The notes under the pieces were generated by a model. That model was not told where the DNA came from. It was given only the letters and a program-made list of their open reading frames with translations, and did no database searches. DNA of 42,525 nt from contig NZ_JAMOLN010000069.1 of assembly GCF_024448165.1 (NCBI RefSeq), forward strand, positions 1 to 42,525. The letters are read 5' to 3'. This DNA is from Streptomyces longispororuber. Lineage in GTDB: Bacteria > Actinomycetota > Actinomycetes > Streptomycetales > Streptomycetaceae. Every line of letters starts with the position of its first letter. Position 1 is the stretch's first letter. Shown here piece after piece: positions 1 to 8,549 of the stretch. Made by a program: the position numbers and the translations under genes.

Positions 1-161
1 TGCTCGGCCGCCTTGGCGCCGGGCGTGCTGGTGGAGCCCTTGCCGTTCTGCGCGGGCTTGGCCGGCTCGGCGCTCTTCGCGGGCGTGCCGGAAGGAGCCG
101 AGGCCCGGTCGGCCTGCTGGTCGGGCTTGGCGGCGGTGAGTGGCTTGGCCTCGTCTGGCAA
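1..161 (-). CDS. relA: RelA/SpoT-family (p)ppGpp synthetase, N-terminal fragment (partial)
   Basis: Only the first 53 codons lie in the window; the gene runs off the left edge. The start is a TTG at 161, preceded by GAGGAG (167-172) with a 5-nt gap. The visible peptide begins PDEAKPLTAAKPDQQAD and continues as an Ala/Pro/Lys/Ser-rich, probably disordered leader, as in Streptomyces RelA, whose catalytic hydrolase and synthetase domains come later. The call rests mainly on this leader and on position: yajC-secD-secF-apt-relA is the conserved Streptomyces order. RelA makes (p)ppGpp in the stringent response. No catalytic domain is visible here. Confidence 0.8.
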   Translation of the reverse strand, partial: MPDEAKPLTAAKPDQQADRASAPSGTPAKSAEPAKPAQNGKGSTSTPGAKAAE

Positions 162-276
162 CGGCGCTCCTCGTGCACGGGTCCCCGTTCAGGTCCCGGA
201 GAGCCCATGGTATCGATCCAGCGGCCACCGAACGTATTCGGCCGGTGGGACCGCTGCGTACCCGAGGAACACCAGA

Positions 277-305
277 GGCGGGCGCCGGATTCCTCCGGGC
301 CCGCC
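277..305 (-). terminator. Hairpin between apt and relA
   Basis: Seven-base arms (277-283 and 299-305, GGCGGGC/GCCCGCC) sit just downstream of the apt stop on the minus strand. It may attenuate readthrough from apt into relA. There is no T-tract, and the call is weak. Confidence 0.3.
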
Positions 306-327
306 GTAACGGCTGTGAACTGGGGTT

Positions 328-867
328 TTACACGACCAGCAGCGCGTCGAGCGGGGCGCCGTGAAGGGCGGGTTCCAGCCGGGCACGGCCGGGCAGGAAA
401 CCCAGTTCCATGAGGACCGCGACGCCCGCGACCTCGGCGCCCGCGCGACGGATCAGGTGCAGGGCGGCCTCGGCGGTGCCACCGGTGGCCAGCACGTCGT
501 CGATGACCATGACGCGGTCGTCGGCGCACAGGTCCTCGGCGTGCACCTCGATCTCGGCGGACCCGTACTCCAGGTCGTACGACTGCGAGAGCGTCGCTCC
601 GGGGAGCTTGCCCGCCTTGCGCACGGGGATGAACCCGAGGCCCGCGCGGATCGCGACCGGGGCGCCCAGGATGAAGCCGCGCGCCTCCAGGCCGACGACC
701 TTGGTGGCGCCGTGCCGGACACAGAGCTCGGCGAGGGTGTCCGTGAGGGCGGTGAAGGCCGCCGGGTCCGCCAGGAGCGGGGTGATGTCCTTGAAGAGGA
801 CGCCGGGCTCCGGGTAGTCCTGCACGTCCCGGATGCGGCTGAGGAGCAGCTCCTTGATGTCGGTCAT
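328..867 (-). CDS. apt: Adenine phosphoribosyltransferase
   Basis: A cytoplasmic purine-salvage enzyme that converts adenine and PRPP to AMP and pyrophosphate. The 179-residue product has the length expected of the family. The PRPP-binding signature VMVIDDVLATGGT lies near residues 119-131, and the N-terminal DYPEPGVLFKDITPLL is typical of Apt. The ATG at 867 is preceded by GAGGTG with good spacing. It lies between secF (separated by a hairpin) and relA on the same strand, the usual Streptomyces arrangement, so part of relA transcription may come from here. Nothing looks damaged. Confidence 0.96.
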   Translation of the reverse strand: MTDIKELLLSRIRDVQDYPEPGVLFKDITPLLADPAAFTALTDTLAELCVRHGATKVVGLEARGFILGAPVAIRAGLGFIPVRKAGKLPGATLSQSYDLEYGSAEIEVHAEDLCADDRVMVIDDVLATGGTAEAALHLIRRAGAEVAGVAVLMELGFLPGRARLEPALHGAPLDALLVV

Positions 868-967
868 TTGTGCACCTCAGCGAGTGTGTGTATCGAGATG
901 TGGGGGTCGGGACGTGGGGTCTCGCACCGACGAAAACCCTAGCAGTCGCCCCTGTCGGGAAACGACG

Positions 968-1001
968 CGGGCGCCAGGGCCTCGACGGCTCCTGGCGCCC
1001 G
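968..1001 (-). terminator. Hairpin downstream of secF
   Basis: Perfect 11-bp arms (968-978 and 991-1001, CGGGCGCCAGG and its complement) enclose a 12-nt loop, 19 nt past the secF stop. No T-run follows, as is usual in high-GC actinobacteria. It probably separates the secDF transcript from apt. Confidence 0.6.
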
Positions 1002-1019
1002 TGTACGGGGTCTGCCGGA

Positions 1020-2138
1020 TCAGCGGCGCTTGCCCGAGGGGCGGCCGCGGCCGCGGTTGCGGGCCGGCTGGTTGCGCGGACCCGCACCCGCCGGGGCGGC
1101 GTCCTCCGGGTCGTCCTGCTGCGGCACCTCGGCCTGGAAGCCCTCGGTGGCGGGGCCGTCGGCCTGCGCCGCGGCGGCGGCCCGCTTGGCGAGCACCCGC
1201 TTCTTGAGGGCCTTCATCTTCGGCTCGCGCTCCTTGAGGTCGGCGACCAGCGGAGTGGCGATGAAGATCGAGGAGTACGCACCGGCGGCGAGGCCGACGA
1301 AGAGCGACAGGGAGATGTCGTTCAGCATGCCGGCGCCCAGGAAGCCGCCGCCGATGAACAGCAGGCCGGCGACCGGCAGGAGCGCCACGACCGTGGTGTT
1401 GATCGAGCGGACCAGGGTGCTGTTGATCGAGCGGTTGGCGATGTCGCTGTAGGTCCAGCGGGTCTGCTTCTCGATGCCCTTCGTCTGCTCCTTGAGCGAG
1501 TCGAAGACGACGACCGTGTCGTAGAGCGAGTAACCGAGGATCGTGAGCAGACCGATCACCGTGCCCGGCGTGACCTCGAAGCCCACCAGGGCGTAGATCC
1601 CGACGGTGATGGTGATGTCGTGGACGAGTGCGATGAGGGCCGCGATGGCCATGCGCCACTCGAAGGCGATCGCCAGGTAGATCACGACGAGGACCATGAA
1701 GATGGCCAGGCCCTGCCATGCCTTGTTGGCGATCGTCTCACCCCAGCTGGGGCCCACCAGGTCGGCGTTGATCTTGTCGGCGGAGATGTCCAGGTCCTGG
1801 GACAGCTCCTCCTTGATCTGGTCCGACTTGCCGGTGTCGATGCCCGCGATCTGGATGCGCAGGCCGCCCGTGCCGAGCTCCTGCACGATCGCGTCGTGGC
1901 CCGACGCCTTCTCCGCGTACTCCTCCGCCTTCGCGGCCGAGACCGTGGTCTTGGGAGTCGTGAAGACGGCGCCGCCCTCGAACTCGATGCCCATGTTCAG
2001 ACCGCGCACCACGAGGCCGACGATGGCCGTGATGGTGATCAGGATCGAGACGCCGTACCAGATCTTGCGCTTGCCGATGAAGTCGTAGCCGACCTCACCG
2101 CGATACAGCTTGGCGCCGAGACTGCCGAGCTTCGACAT
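1020..2138 (-). CDS. secF: Protein translocase subunit SecF
   Basis: Membrane subunit of the SecDF complex, which uses proton motive force to help the SecYEG channel move proteins outward. The 372-residue product has one N-terminal membrane helix (about residues 26-46), an extracellular domain, then a block of five helices. The conserved D-E motifs of SecF are visible as MGIEFEGG near residue 50 and ALVHDITITVG and LGYSLYDTVVVFD in the helical half. The C-terminal tail is basic and Pro/Gln-rich. The ATG at 2138 (MSKLGSLGAK) was chosen over an upstream in-frame start because GAAGGAGG sits at the correct distance inside the end of secD. One base separates it from the secD stop, so the two are probably translationally coupled. 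Confidence 0.95.
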   Translation of the reverse strand: MSKLGSLGAKLYRGEVGYDFIGKRKIWYGVSILITITAIVGLVVRGLNMGIEFEGGAVFTTPKTTVSAAKAEEYAEKASGHDAIVQELGTGGLRIQIAGIDTGKSDQIKEELSQDLDISADKINADLVGPSWGETIANKAWQGLAIFMVLVVIYLAIAFEWRMAIAALIALVHDITITVGIYALVGFEVTPGTVIGLLTILGYSLYDTVVVFDSLKEQTKGIEKQTRWTYSDIANRSINSTLVRSINTTVVALLPVAGLLFIGGGFLGAGMLNDISLSLFVGLAAGAYSSIFIATPLVADLKEREPKMKALKKRVLAKRAAAAAQADGPATEGFQAEVPQQDDPEDAAPAGAGPRNQPARNRGRGRPSGKRR

Positions 2139-2139
2139 C

Positions 2140-3921
2140 TCACGCCTCCTTCGGGTCGACGGGGCCAGCGGCAGGACCAGTGGCACGGCGGGAGCGGCGC
2201 AGCGGGGGCTGCACGCCGAGGCGCTTCGGGTCGAGGCCGGACCACTTGTGGCCGCTCGCGAAGAACTTCCGGCGGGCCAGGATCGTCATCAGCGGCTTCG
2301 TGAAGAGGAAGACGACGACCACGTCGAGCAGGGTGGTCAGGCCGAGCGTGAACGCGAAGCCCTGCACCTTGCCGACGGTCACGATGTAGAGCACCGCGGC
2401 CGCGAGGAACGACACGAAGTCGGAGACCAGGATGGTGCGCCGGGCCCGCGGCCAGGCGCGCTCCACGGCGGGCCGCACCGAGCGGCCCTCGCGGATCTCG
2501 TCCCGGATCCGCTCGAAGAACACGATGAACGAGTCCGCGGTGATACCGATGGCCACGATCGCACCGCAGACCGCCGGCAGGTTCAGCGCGAAGCCGATGG
2601 CCGGGCCGAGCAGCGTCATCAGCGTGTACGTGAGGATGCCGGAGGCGAGCAGCGAGGCGAGGGCGACGAGCGACAGGCCCCGGTAGTAGACCACCAGGTA
2701 GATGATGACCAGCGCGAGGCCGATGGCGCCGGCGATCAGACCGGCGTGCAGCTGCTCACCGCCGAGCGCGGCGGTCACCGAGGTGACGCTCTGCTCGTGG
2801 AAGGTCAGCGGCAGGGCGCCGTACGACAGCACGTTGGCCAGGTCCTGGGCCGACTGCTGGGTGAAGCTGCCGGAGATCTCGGCGTTCGAGCTCAGGGTGG
2901 AGCTGACGCTGGGGGCGGAGACCACGTCGCCGTCGAGCACGATGGCGAACTGGTTCATCGGGGACTGCTGGTCCTTGAGCTTGCTGGTCGTCGACGCGAA
3001 CTTCTTCGAGCCGGAGCCCGTGAACTCCATGTTGACGACCCACTGGCCGGACTGCTGGTTGATGACCGCCTGGGACTTCTTGACGTCCTTGCCGTTCACC
3101 TCGGACGGGCCGAGGATGTACTTCTCCCACTGGTCGGCCGAGTTCTTGCCGCAGGCGACGATGGTGTCGGTCGGCTTGGCGCCCTCGTTGACGTTCGTGC
3201 GGGCGGCCTTGTCAGTGCAGTCGAGTTCGGTGAACTTCTTCTGCAGCGCGGTCGTCGCCGGGTCGGCCGAGGCACTCGCCGAGGGGGACGCCTTGTCGTC
3301 GGCCTTGTCGCTCGCCGAGGCGGAGGCGCTCGGCGACGAGTCGGCCTTCAGAGCGTCGGTGACGGCGCGGCCCTGGGAGGTGGCGGTGGCGGACGGCGTC
3401 GCGGACGACGTGTCGGTCGCCTTCTCGCTGGAGCCGTCGGTCGCCTTGTCCGTGGCCTTGCCGCTGGAGGAGGCGCTCGGCGACGGGCTCGCGGAGGAGT
3501 CCCCGGTCGGAGCGCCGGCGGCCACCGTCAGGACGGGGCGGAAGTAGAGCTGCGCGGTCGTACCGACCTGCTCGCGGGCCTGCTTCTCGTTCGTACCCCG
3601 GGGGATGTTGACGATGATGTTGTTGTTGCCCTGCGTCTGGACCTCGGCCTCGGAGACACCCATGCCGTTGACACGGCGGTTGATGATGTCCGCCGCCGTG
3701 TCCATGTTGGTCTTGTTGATCGCGTTGGGCTTGCCCGGCTCGTTCTTGGCCTCCAGCGTGATGCTGGTGCCTCCCGCGAGATCGATGCCGAGTCGGGGCG
3801 TGAACGTCCCGGAGATGAACATCCCACCGACGAGCGCCACCATGATGATCACGATGAGGCTCAGAGCACGGCCCGGCTTGCTCTGGGCACCTGCCCCTCG
3901 GCTCTTTTTAGGTGTGGCCAC
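2140..3921 (-). CDS. secD: Protein translocase subunit SecD
   Basis: Partner of SecF in Sec-dependent export. The 593-residue product has an N-terminal membrane helix (about 19-38), a large extracellular domain, and five C-terminal helices starting near residue 393. The conserved LGIDLAGGTSITLEA motif is at 44-58. The extracellular domain contains an unusual Ser/Ala/Asp/Lys-rich stretch of about 85 residues (138-222) with repeated SASPSPSA and SASASA units, followed by two cysteines (235 and 257) that could form a disulfide. The GTG at 3921 (VATPKKSRG) is preferred because a GAGAGGGAG segment lies just upstream; an ATG at 3942 is the alternative. Confidence 0.94.
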   Translation of the reverse strand: MATPKKSRGAGAQSKPGRALSLIVIIMVALVGGMFISGTFTPRLGIDLAGGTSITLEAKNEPGKPNAINKTNMDTAADIINRRVNGMGVSEAEVQTQGNNNIIVNIPRGTNEKQAREQVGTTAQLYFRPVLTVAAGAPTGDSSASPSPSASSSGKATDKATDGSSEKATDTSSATPSATATSQGRAVTDALKADSSPSASASASDKADDKASPSASASADPATTALQKKFTELDCTDKAARTNVNEGAKPTDTIVACGKNSADQWEKYILGPSEVNGKDVKKSQAVINQQSGQWVVNMEFTGSGSKKFASTTSKLKDQQSPMNQFAIVLDGDVVSAPSVSSTLSSNAEISGSFTQQSAQDLANVLSYGALPLTFHEQSVTSVTAALGGEQLHAGLIAGAIGLALVIIYLVVYYRGLSLVALASLLASGILTYTLMTLLGPAIGFALNLPAVCGAIVAIGITADSFIVFFERIRDEIREGRSVRPAVERAWPRARRTILVSDFVSFLAAAVLYIVTVGKVQGFAFTLGLTTLLDVVVVFLFTKPLMTILARRKFFASGHKWSGLDPKRLGVQPPLRRSRRATGPAAGPVDPKEA

Positions 3922-4018
3922 CTTCTCGTACTCCCTCTCCATCCGCCCGGCATCGGGGTTCGTGCTCGGGCGGCCATGAAATGGTCGAGAATCCGCGCGG
4001 GTCACGCACGAACCAGGA

Positions 4019-4047
4019 CCGCGGGGCGCAAGCGGCACGCCCCGCGG
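4019..4047 (-). terminator. Hairpin between yajC and secD
   Basis: Perfect 10-bp arms (4019-4028 and 4038-4047, CCGCGGGGCG/CGCCCCGCGG) with a 9-nt loop, downstream of yajC and about 100 nt before the secD start. It could terminate or attenuate yajC transcription ahead of secDF. Confidence 0.5.
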
Positions 4048-4059
4048 CGGTGGTCGTGA

Positions 4060-4548
4060 CTACTTCGCGTCGGACTCGCCGTCGGTCTTCTTCGGCTCCG
4101 CGTCATCGGCCTTGGGGGCCTCGGCGGCCGCGGCGGCCTCATCGGCCTCGTCCTTCTTGCCGAGGTCGATGCGCGAGTCGTCGGCGGCGGTCTCGTCGGT
4201 CTCGGTGAGGGAGGACGCGTCGTCCGGCACGATGGCGCCGTCCGTCAGCTCGTCGTCGCCGGACTCCTCGCCGTGGACGATGCGGTTGTACTCGTCGTCG
4301 GAGAGCACGGCGCCGATCGCGTTCTTCGCGAACATCAGGTGGACGCCGGGGCCCGCGTCGAGGAGGACGGCGTCGTCGTGGACCTCCTTGACCGTGGCGT
4401 ACATGCCCCCGATCGTCCGGACGCCGGAACCGGGCTGCATTTCATTACGCATCGTGGCGGCCTGCTGCTGCTTCTTCTTGGCAGACCGGGTCATCAGGAA
4501 CATGGCCCCGATGAGCACGATGAACGGGAGGAGGGTCACGAGACTCAC
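4060..4548 (-). CDS. yajC: Preprotein translocase accessory subunit YajC
   Basis: A small single-pass membrane protein that joins SecDF at the translocon. The N-terminal helix (residues 2-20, ending FLMTRSAKKKQQQ) and the following GSGVRTIGGMYATV motif are diagnostic. The product has 162 residues; the acidic Asp/Glu/Ala-rich C-terminal tail from about residue 95 is longer than in enteric YajC but common in actinobacteria. The GTG at 4548 follows GAAGGAAG. The yajC-secD-secF order supports the call. Confidence 0.94.
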   Translation of the reverse strand: MSLVTLLPFIVLIGAMFLMTRSAKKKQQQAATMRNEMQPGSGVRTIGGMYATVKEVHDDAVLLDAGPGVHLMFAKNAIGAVLSDDEYNRIVHGEESGDDELTDGAIVPDDASSLTETDETAADDSRIDLGKKDEADEAAAAAEAPKADDAEPKKTDGESDAK

Positions 4549-4722
4549 GGGTGGGAACTTCCTTCATACGACCGCACAAAAGAGCGGCCTTGTTGGGTTC
4601 GGGGGTCGACCGTCGTCCGGGAAAAGCTATGGACGACGTCGGCGGAGTCTAAGCGAGTCCGCCATCTGGGAACAACGCTCAGCATGGCACCGGGGTTCCA
4701 CGGCCCGCGAGTCCCCTCGCCG

Positions 4723-5802
4723 TCACGCCCCGAACAGGTCCTGTTGTCCGCTTGCGCCCGTTCTCCCCTGGGGCGGCGTGAGTCCGAGGTGGGCCCAGGC
4801 GGCCGGAGTGGCGACGCGACCACGGGGAGTACGCGCCAGCAGTCCCTCCCTGACGAGGAAGGGCTCGGCCACCTCCTCCACCGTCTCGCGCTCCTCCCCC
4901 ACCGCCACCGCGAGGGTGGACAGACCGACGGGACCGCCGCCGAACAGCTTGAGCAGGGCCTCGAGGACCGCCCGGTCCAGGCGGTCGAGGCCGCGGCCGT
5001 CCACCTCGTACACGCCGAGCGCGGCCGCGGCGATGTCCCGGGTGATGTGGCCGTCGGCCTTGACCTGGGCGTAGTCACGGACGCGGCGCAGCAGGCGGTT
5101 CGCGATGCGCGGGGTGCCGCGGGAGCGGCCGGAGATCTCGGCGGCTCCGGCGGTGTCGATCTCCACGTCGAGCAGGCTCGCCGAGCGGTGGATCACCCGC
5201 TCCAGCTCGGCCGGCTCATAGAACTCCATGTGCGCGGTGAAGCCGAAGCGGTCGCGCAGCGGCGGCGGCAGCAGGCCCGCGCGCGTCGTCGCGCCGACGA
5301 GGGTGAACGGCGGCAGTTCGAGCGGGATGGCGGTGGCGCCGGGGCCCTTGCCGACGATGACGTCGACGCGGAAGTCCTCCATCGCCATGTAGAGCATCTC
5401 CTCGGCGGGCCGGGACATCCGGTGGATCTCGTCGAGGAAGAGGACCTCGCCCTCCTGGAGGGAGGAGAGGATCGCGGCCAGGTCGCCCGCGTGCTGGATG
5501 GCGGGCCCTGAGGTGATGCGGATGGGGGCGGCCATCTCCGCCGCGATGATCATGGAGAGCGTCGTCTTGCCGAGGCCGGGGGCGCCGGAGAGCAGGACGT
5601 GGTCGGCGGTGGCGCCGCGCGCGCGGGCGGCGCGGAGCACGAGGTCGAGCTGCTCCCTGACCTTCTCCTGGCCGATGAACTCGCCCAGGTCCTTGGGGCG
5701 CAGCGCCGCCTCGACGGCCTGGTCCTCCCGGTCGGCGGACGCACCGACGAGCCGGTCGGCCTGCGGGTCGGCCGCGTCGTCGGTGGTCTCGTCCCAGTTC
5801 AT
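4723..5802 (-). CDS. ruvB: Holliday junction branch migration ATPase RuvB
   Basis: Hexameric AAA+ motor that drives branch migration of Holliday junctions together with RuvA. Walker A GAPGLGKT is at residues 73-80, Walker B LFLDEIH at 121-127, the sensor/arginine-finger region includes LVGATTRAGLLPPPLRDRFG, and a C-terminal winged helix follows. The 359-residue product is of normal length, with a short acidic N-terminal extension usual in streptomycetes. It is the last gene of ruvC-ruvA-ruvB, with a 53-nt gap after ruvA. Confidence 0.98.
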   Translation of the reverse strand: MNWDETTDDAADPQADRLVGASADREDQAVEAALRPKDLGEFIGQEKVREQLDLVLRAARARGATADHVLLSGAPGLGKTTLSMIIAAEMAAPIRITSGPAIQHAGDLAAILSSLQEGEVLFLDEIHRMSRPAEEMLYMAMEDFRVDVIVGKGPGATAIPLELPPFTLVGATTRAGLLPPPLRDRFGFTAHMEFYEPAELERVIHRSASLLDVEIDTAGAAEISGRSRGTPRIANRLLRRVRDYAQVKADGHITRDIAAAALGVYEVDGRGLDRLDRAVLEALLKLFGGGPVGLSTLAVAVGEERETVEEVAEPFLVREGLLARTPRGRVATPAAWAHLGLTPPQGRTGASGQQDLFGA

Positions 5803-5855
5803 GTGGTGTGCCTCGCGTTACGGGGATCTACGGGATCGGGGGGCGGGCGGGTCGG

Positions 5856-6467
5856 CTAGCGCGTGCGGTTCAGGGTCTGCAGCGCCGCCTTGAGGAGCTG
5901 GCCGACCTGCGGGGTGCCCTCCATGGCCTCGGCCTGCGGGGCGACCGCGCCGACCGCCTCGTCGGCCTCGCGGGTCGCGTAGCCGAGTCCGATGAGCGCG
6001 GCGTGCAGCTGCTCGCGCCAGCCGGTGGTGACGGGGGTACCGATGGCGGGGCCGCCCGTGCCGAGCGGCTCGCCGAGCCGGTCCTTGAGCTCCAGGAGGA
6101 GCTTCTGGGCGCCCTTCTTGCCGATGCCGGGGACGGCGGTGAGCGCCTTCTCGTCGGCGGTGGCGACGGCCCTGCGCAGTCCGTCGGGGCTGTGCACGGC
6201 GAGCATGGCCTGGGCGAGGCGCGGCCCGACGCCGCTCGCGGTCTGCAGCAGCTCGAAGGTCTGCCGCTCGTCGTCGTCGGCGAAGCCGTACAGGGTGAGC
6301 GAGTCCTCCCGGACGACGAGGGAGGTGGCGAGCTTGGCCTGCTGGCCGAGGCGGAGCGTGGACAGCGTGTTCGGTGTGCACTGGACGGCCATGCCGATGC
6401 CGCCGACCTCGACCACCGCGGCGTCGGGGGCGAGGGCGGCGACGGAGCCGCTGACGAAGGCGATCAT
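5856..6467 (-). CDS. ruvA: Holliday junction DNA-binding subunit RuvA
   Basis: Tetrameric protein that binds the four-way junction and loads RuvB. The 203-residue product starts MIAFVSGSVAALAPD (OB-fold domain) and contains two helix-hairpin-helix motifs, LLQTASGVGPRLAQAML (about 73-89) and LTAVPGIGKKGAQKLLLEL (about 109-127). A flexible linker and the C-terminal RuvB-binding domain (from about 150) follow. The ATG at 6467 overlaps the ruvC stop by four bases (6464-6467), indicating translational coupling. Confidence 0.98.
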   Translation of the reverse strand: MIAFVSGSVAALAPDAAVVEVGGIGMAVQCTPNTLSTLRLGQQAKLATSLVVREDSLTLYGFADDDERQTFELLQTASGVGPRLAQAMLAVHSPDGLRRAVATADEKALTAVPGIGKKGAQKLLLELKDRLGEPLGTGGPAIGTPVTTGWREQLHAALIGLGYATREADEAVGAVAPQAEAMEGTPQVGQLLKAALQTLNRTR

Positions 6468-7021
6468 GCGGTACGGCCTTTCAGTGCGTTCGACGCGGTC
6501 GCTGCTTTGGCTGTGTGCAGCGCCACGGCTTGCTGGAGTCTGTTCTTCGCGGGGGCTCGCCAGATGTGGCAGATGGCGAGGGCGAGCGCGTCGGCGGCGT
6601 CGGCCGGCTTGGGTGGCGCGTCGAGCCGCAGCAGCCGGGTCACCATGGCGCCCACCTGTGCCTTGTCGGCGCGGCCGCTGCCGGTGACGGCTGCCTTGAC
6701 CTCGCTGGGCGTGTGCAGCGCGACGGGGATGCCGCGGCGCGACGCGCACAGCATGGCGACGGCGCTCGCCTGGGCGGTGCCCATCACCGTACGCACATTG
6801 TGCTGGCTGAACACCCGCTCCACGGCGAGGACTTCGGGCTCGTGCTCGTCGAGCCACTGCTCGATGCCCTGCTCGATGGCGACGAGGCGCAGGCCCAACT
6901 CCGCGTCCGGCGGGGTCCGTACGACCCCGACGCCGCGCATGGTCAGAGGCCGCCCCGCGACTCCCTCCACCACGCCGACACCGCACCGGGTGAGACCCGG
7001 GTCCACCCCGAGAACGCGCAC
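6464..7021 (-). CDS. ruvC: Crossover junction endodeoxyribonuclease RuvC
   Basis: Dimeric nuclease that resolves Holliday junctions by symmetrical cuts. The RNase H-like catalytic acidic residues are all present: Asp7 (VLGVDPGLTRCG), Glu68 (VLAVERVF), and Asp141/Asp144 (KPADAADALALA). The 185 residues match the family length. It is the first gene of ruvCAB and follows the yebC-family gene, a common actinobacterial order. A strong hairpin lies between the yebC-family gene and ruvC, so ruvCAB probably has its own promoter. Confidence 0.98.
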   Translation of the reverse strand: MRVLGVDPGLTRCGVGVVEGVAGRPLTMRGVGVVRTPPDAELGLRLVAIEQGIEQWLDEHEPEVLAVERVFSQHNVRTVMGTAQASAVAMLCASRRGIPVALHTPSEVKAAVTGSGRADKAQVGAMVTRLLRLDAPPKPADAADALALAICHIWRAPAKNRLQQAVALHTAKAATASNALKGRTA

Positions 7022-7077
7022 GCCTGCCCCCCCTATCGATCGCCTGTTTGTGCAGGCTATCGGGTGCCACTGACAAA

Positions 7078-7115
7078 GCGGCGGGCCGACGGGGTGTGTC
7101 CCGTCGGCCCGCCGC
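7078..7115 (-). terminator. Strong hairpin downstream of the yebC-family gene
   Basis: Perfect 16-bp arms (7078-7093 and 7100-7115) with a 6-nt loop lie 11 nt beyond the stop of the yebC-family gene; the minus strand then reads CTTTGTCA. It separates that gene from ruvC, which lies downstream on the same strand. Confidence 0.8.
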
Positions 7116-7125
7116 TGATGCCGGG

Positions 7126-7878
7126 TCAGGCGTCGACCTTCTCCATGACCTCGTCGGAGACGTCGAAGTTCGCGAAGACGTTCTGCACGTCGTCGCTGTC
7201 CTCGAGGGCGTCGATCAGCTTGAAGATCTTGCGCGCGCCCTCCTCGTCCAGCTCGACCTGCATGGTCGGGACGAAGTTGGACTCGGCCGAGTCGTAGTCG
7301 ATGCCGGCCTCCTGGAGCGCGGTGCGGACCGCGACCATGTCGGTGGCCTCGGAGATGATCTCGAAGGACTCACCGAGGTCGTTGACCTCCTCGGCGCCCG
7401 CTTCGAGGACCGTCTCCAGGACGTCGTCCTCGGAGAGCTCGGCCTTGGGGAGCACGACGACGCCCTTGCGGTTGAACAGGTACGAGACGGAGCCCGGGTC
7501 CGCCATGTTGCCGCCGTTGCGGGTCATGGCGACGCGCACGTCGGAGGCGGCGCGGTTGCGGTTGTCCGTGAGGCACTCGATGAGCACCGCGACACCGTTC
7601 GGACCGTAGCCCTCGTACATGATCGTCTCGTAGTCGGCGCCACCGGCCTCGAGACCGGCACCACGCTTGACGGCGGAGTCGATGTTCTTGTTCGGGACCG
7701 AGCTCTTCTTGGCCTTCTGGATGGCGTCGAAGAGGGTCGGGTTGCCGGACACGTCGGCGCCGCCCGTGCGGGCCGCGACCTCGATGTTCTTGATCATCTT
7801 CGCGAAGAGCTTGCCGCGCTTGGCGTCGATCACGGCCTTCTTGTGCTTCGTCGTAGCCCATTTAGAGTGGCCGGACAT
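7126..7878 (-). CDS. YebC/PmpR-family protein (DUF28)
   Basis: A member of the widespread YebC family, described as transcriptional regulators and, in more recent work, as ribosome-associated factors that ease translation of difficult (for example proline-rich) stretches. The N-terminus MSGHSKWATTKHKKAVIDAKRGK is the family signature. The 250 residues are normal, with an acidic C-terminal half. The ATG at 7878 has GAAGGAG upstream. The position next to ruvCAB and downstream of pdxST is the same as in mycobacteria. The exact role in this organism cannot be told from sequence. Confidence 0.95.
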   Translation of the reverse strand: MSGHSKWATTKHKKAVIDAKRGKLFAKMIKNIEVAARTGGADVSGNPTLFDAIQKAKKSSVPNKNIDSAVKRGAGLEAGGADYETIMYEGYGPNGVAVLIECLTDNRNRAASDVRVAMTRNGGNMADPGSVSYLFNRKGVVVLPKAELSEDDVLETVLEAGAEEVNDLGESFEIISEATDMVAVRTALQEAGIDYDSAESNFVPTMQVELDEEGARKIFKLIDALEDSDDVQNVFANFDVSDEVMEKVDA

Positions 7879-7927
7879 CTGCCTGTCTCCTTCGCGTAAA
7901 CAACCTCTTTAACGAACGCCAGAGATC

Positions 7928-8542
7928 CTACAAGGAACCCGGCGCGTCCTTCGCCCGCACCATGTCCACGAACAGCCCGTGGAGCCGGTGGTCGCCGGTG
8001 AGCTCGGGGTGGAAGGACGTCGCGAGGACGTGGCCCTGACGTACGGCGACGATGTGCCCCTCGTGCTCGGCGAGCACCTCCACGGAGGCACCCACGGACT
8101 CCACCCAGGGGGCGCGGATGAAGACGCCCTCTACAGGATCGCCCTCGACGCCCCGCACGTCGACCGCCGCTTCGAAGGATTCGTTCTGCCGCCCGAAGGC
8201 GTTGCGGCGCACGATCATGTCGATGCCGCCGATGGTCTCCTGGCCCGAGCGCGGGTCGAGGATCTTGTCGGCGAGCAGGATCAGGCCGGCGCACGTCCCG
8301 TAGACGGGCATGCCCGCGCGTACGCGCGCGCGGAGGGGCTCCATCAGGCCGAAGAGGTGGGCCAGTTTGGAGATGGTGGTCGACTCGCCGCCGGGGATGA
8401 CCAGGCCGTCGACCTCGGCCAGTTCTTCGGGGCGCCGCACCGGCCTGGCCACGGCGTCGGCCGTGGCCAGGGCGATGAGGTGCTCCCGTACGTCGCCCTG
8501 CAGGGCGAGGACGCCGATCACGGGGGTGCTGGAGGTGCCCAT
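7928..8542 (-). CDS. pdxT: Pyridoxal 5'-phosphate synthase glutaminase subunit PdxT
   Basis: Class I glutaminase that supplies ammonia to PdxS for vitamin B6 synthesis. The oxyanion-strand motif PGGEST is at residues 50-55, the nucleophile is Cys84 (GTCAGLI), and the His/Glu pair is His178/Glu180 (FHPELT). The 204 residues match the family. It follows pdxS on the same strand with a 7-nt gap (8543-8549), so the two subunits are very likely co-expressed. Confidence 0.97.
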   Translation of the reverse strand: MGTSSTPVIGVLALQGDVREHLIALATADAVARPVRRPEELAEVDGLVIPGGESTTISKLAHLFGLMEPLRARVRAGMPVYGTCAGLILLADKILDPRSGQETIGGIDMIVRRNAFGRQNESFEAAVDVRGVEGDPVEGVFIRAPWVESVGASVEVLAEHEGHIVAVRQGHVLATSFHPELTGDHRLHGLFVDMVRAKDAPGSL

Positions 8543-8549
8543 GGGGGGA

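Noticed and set aside
4611..4663. Two short inverted repeats (8 bp and 6 bp) between ruvB and yajC as terminators
   Set aside because: The arms are short, and chance hairpins of this size are frequent at this GC content.
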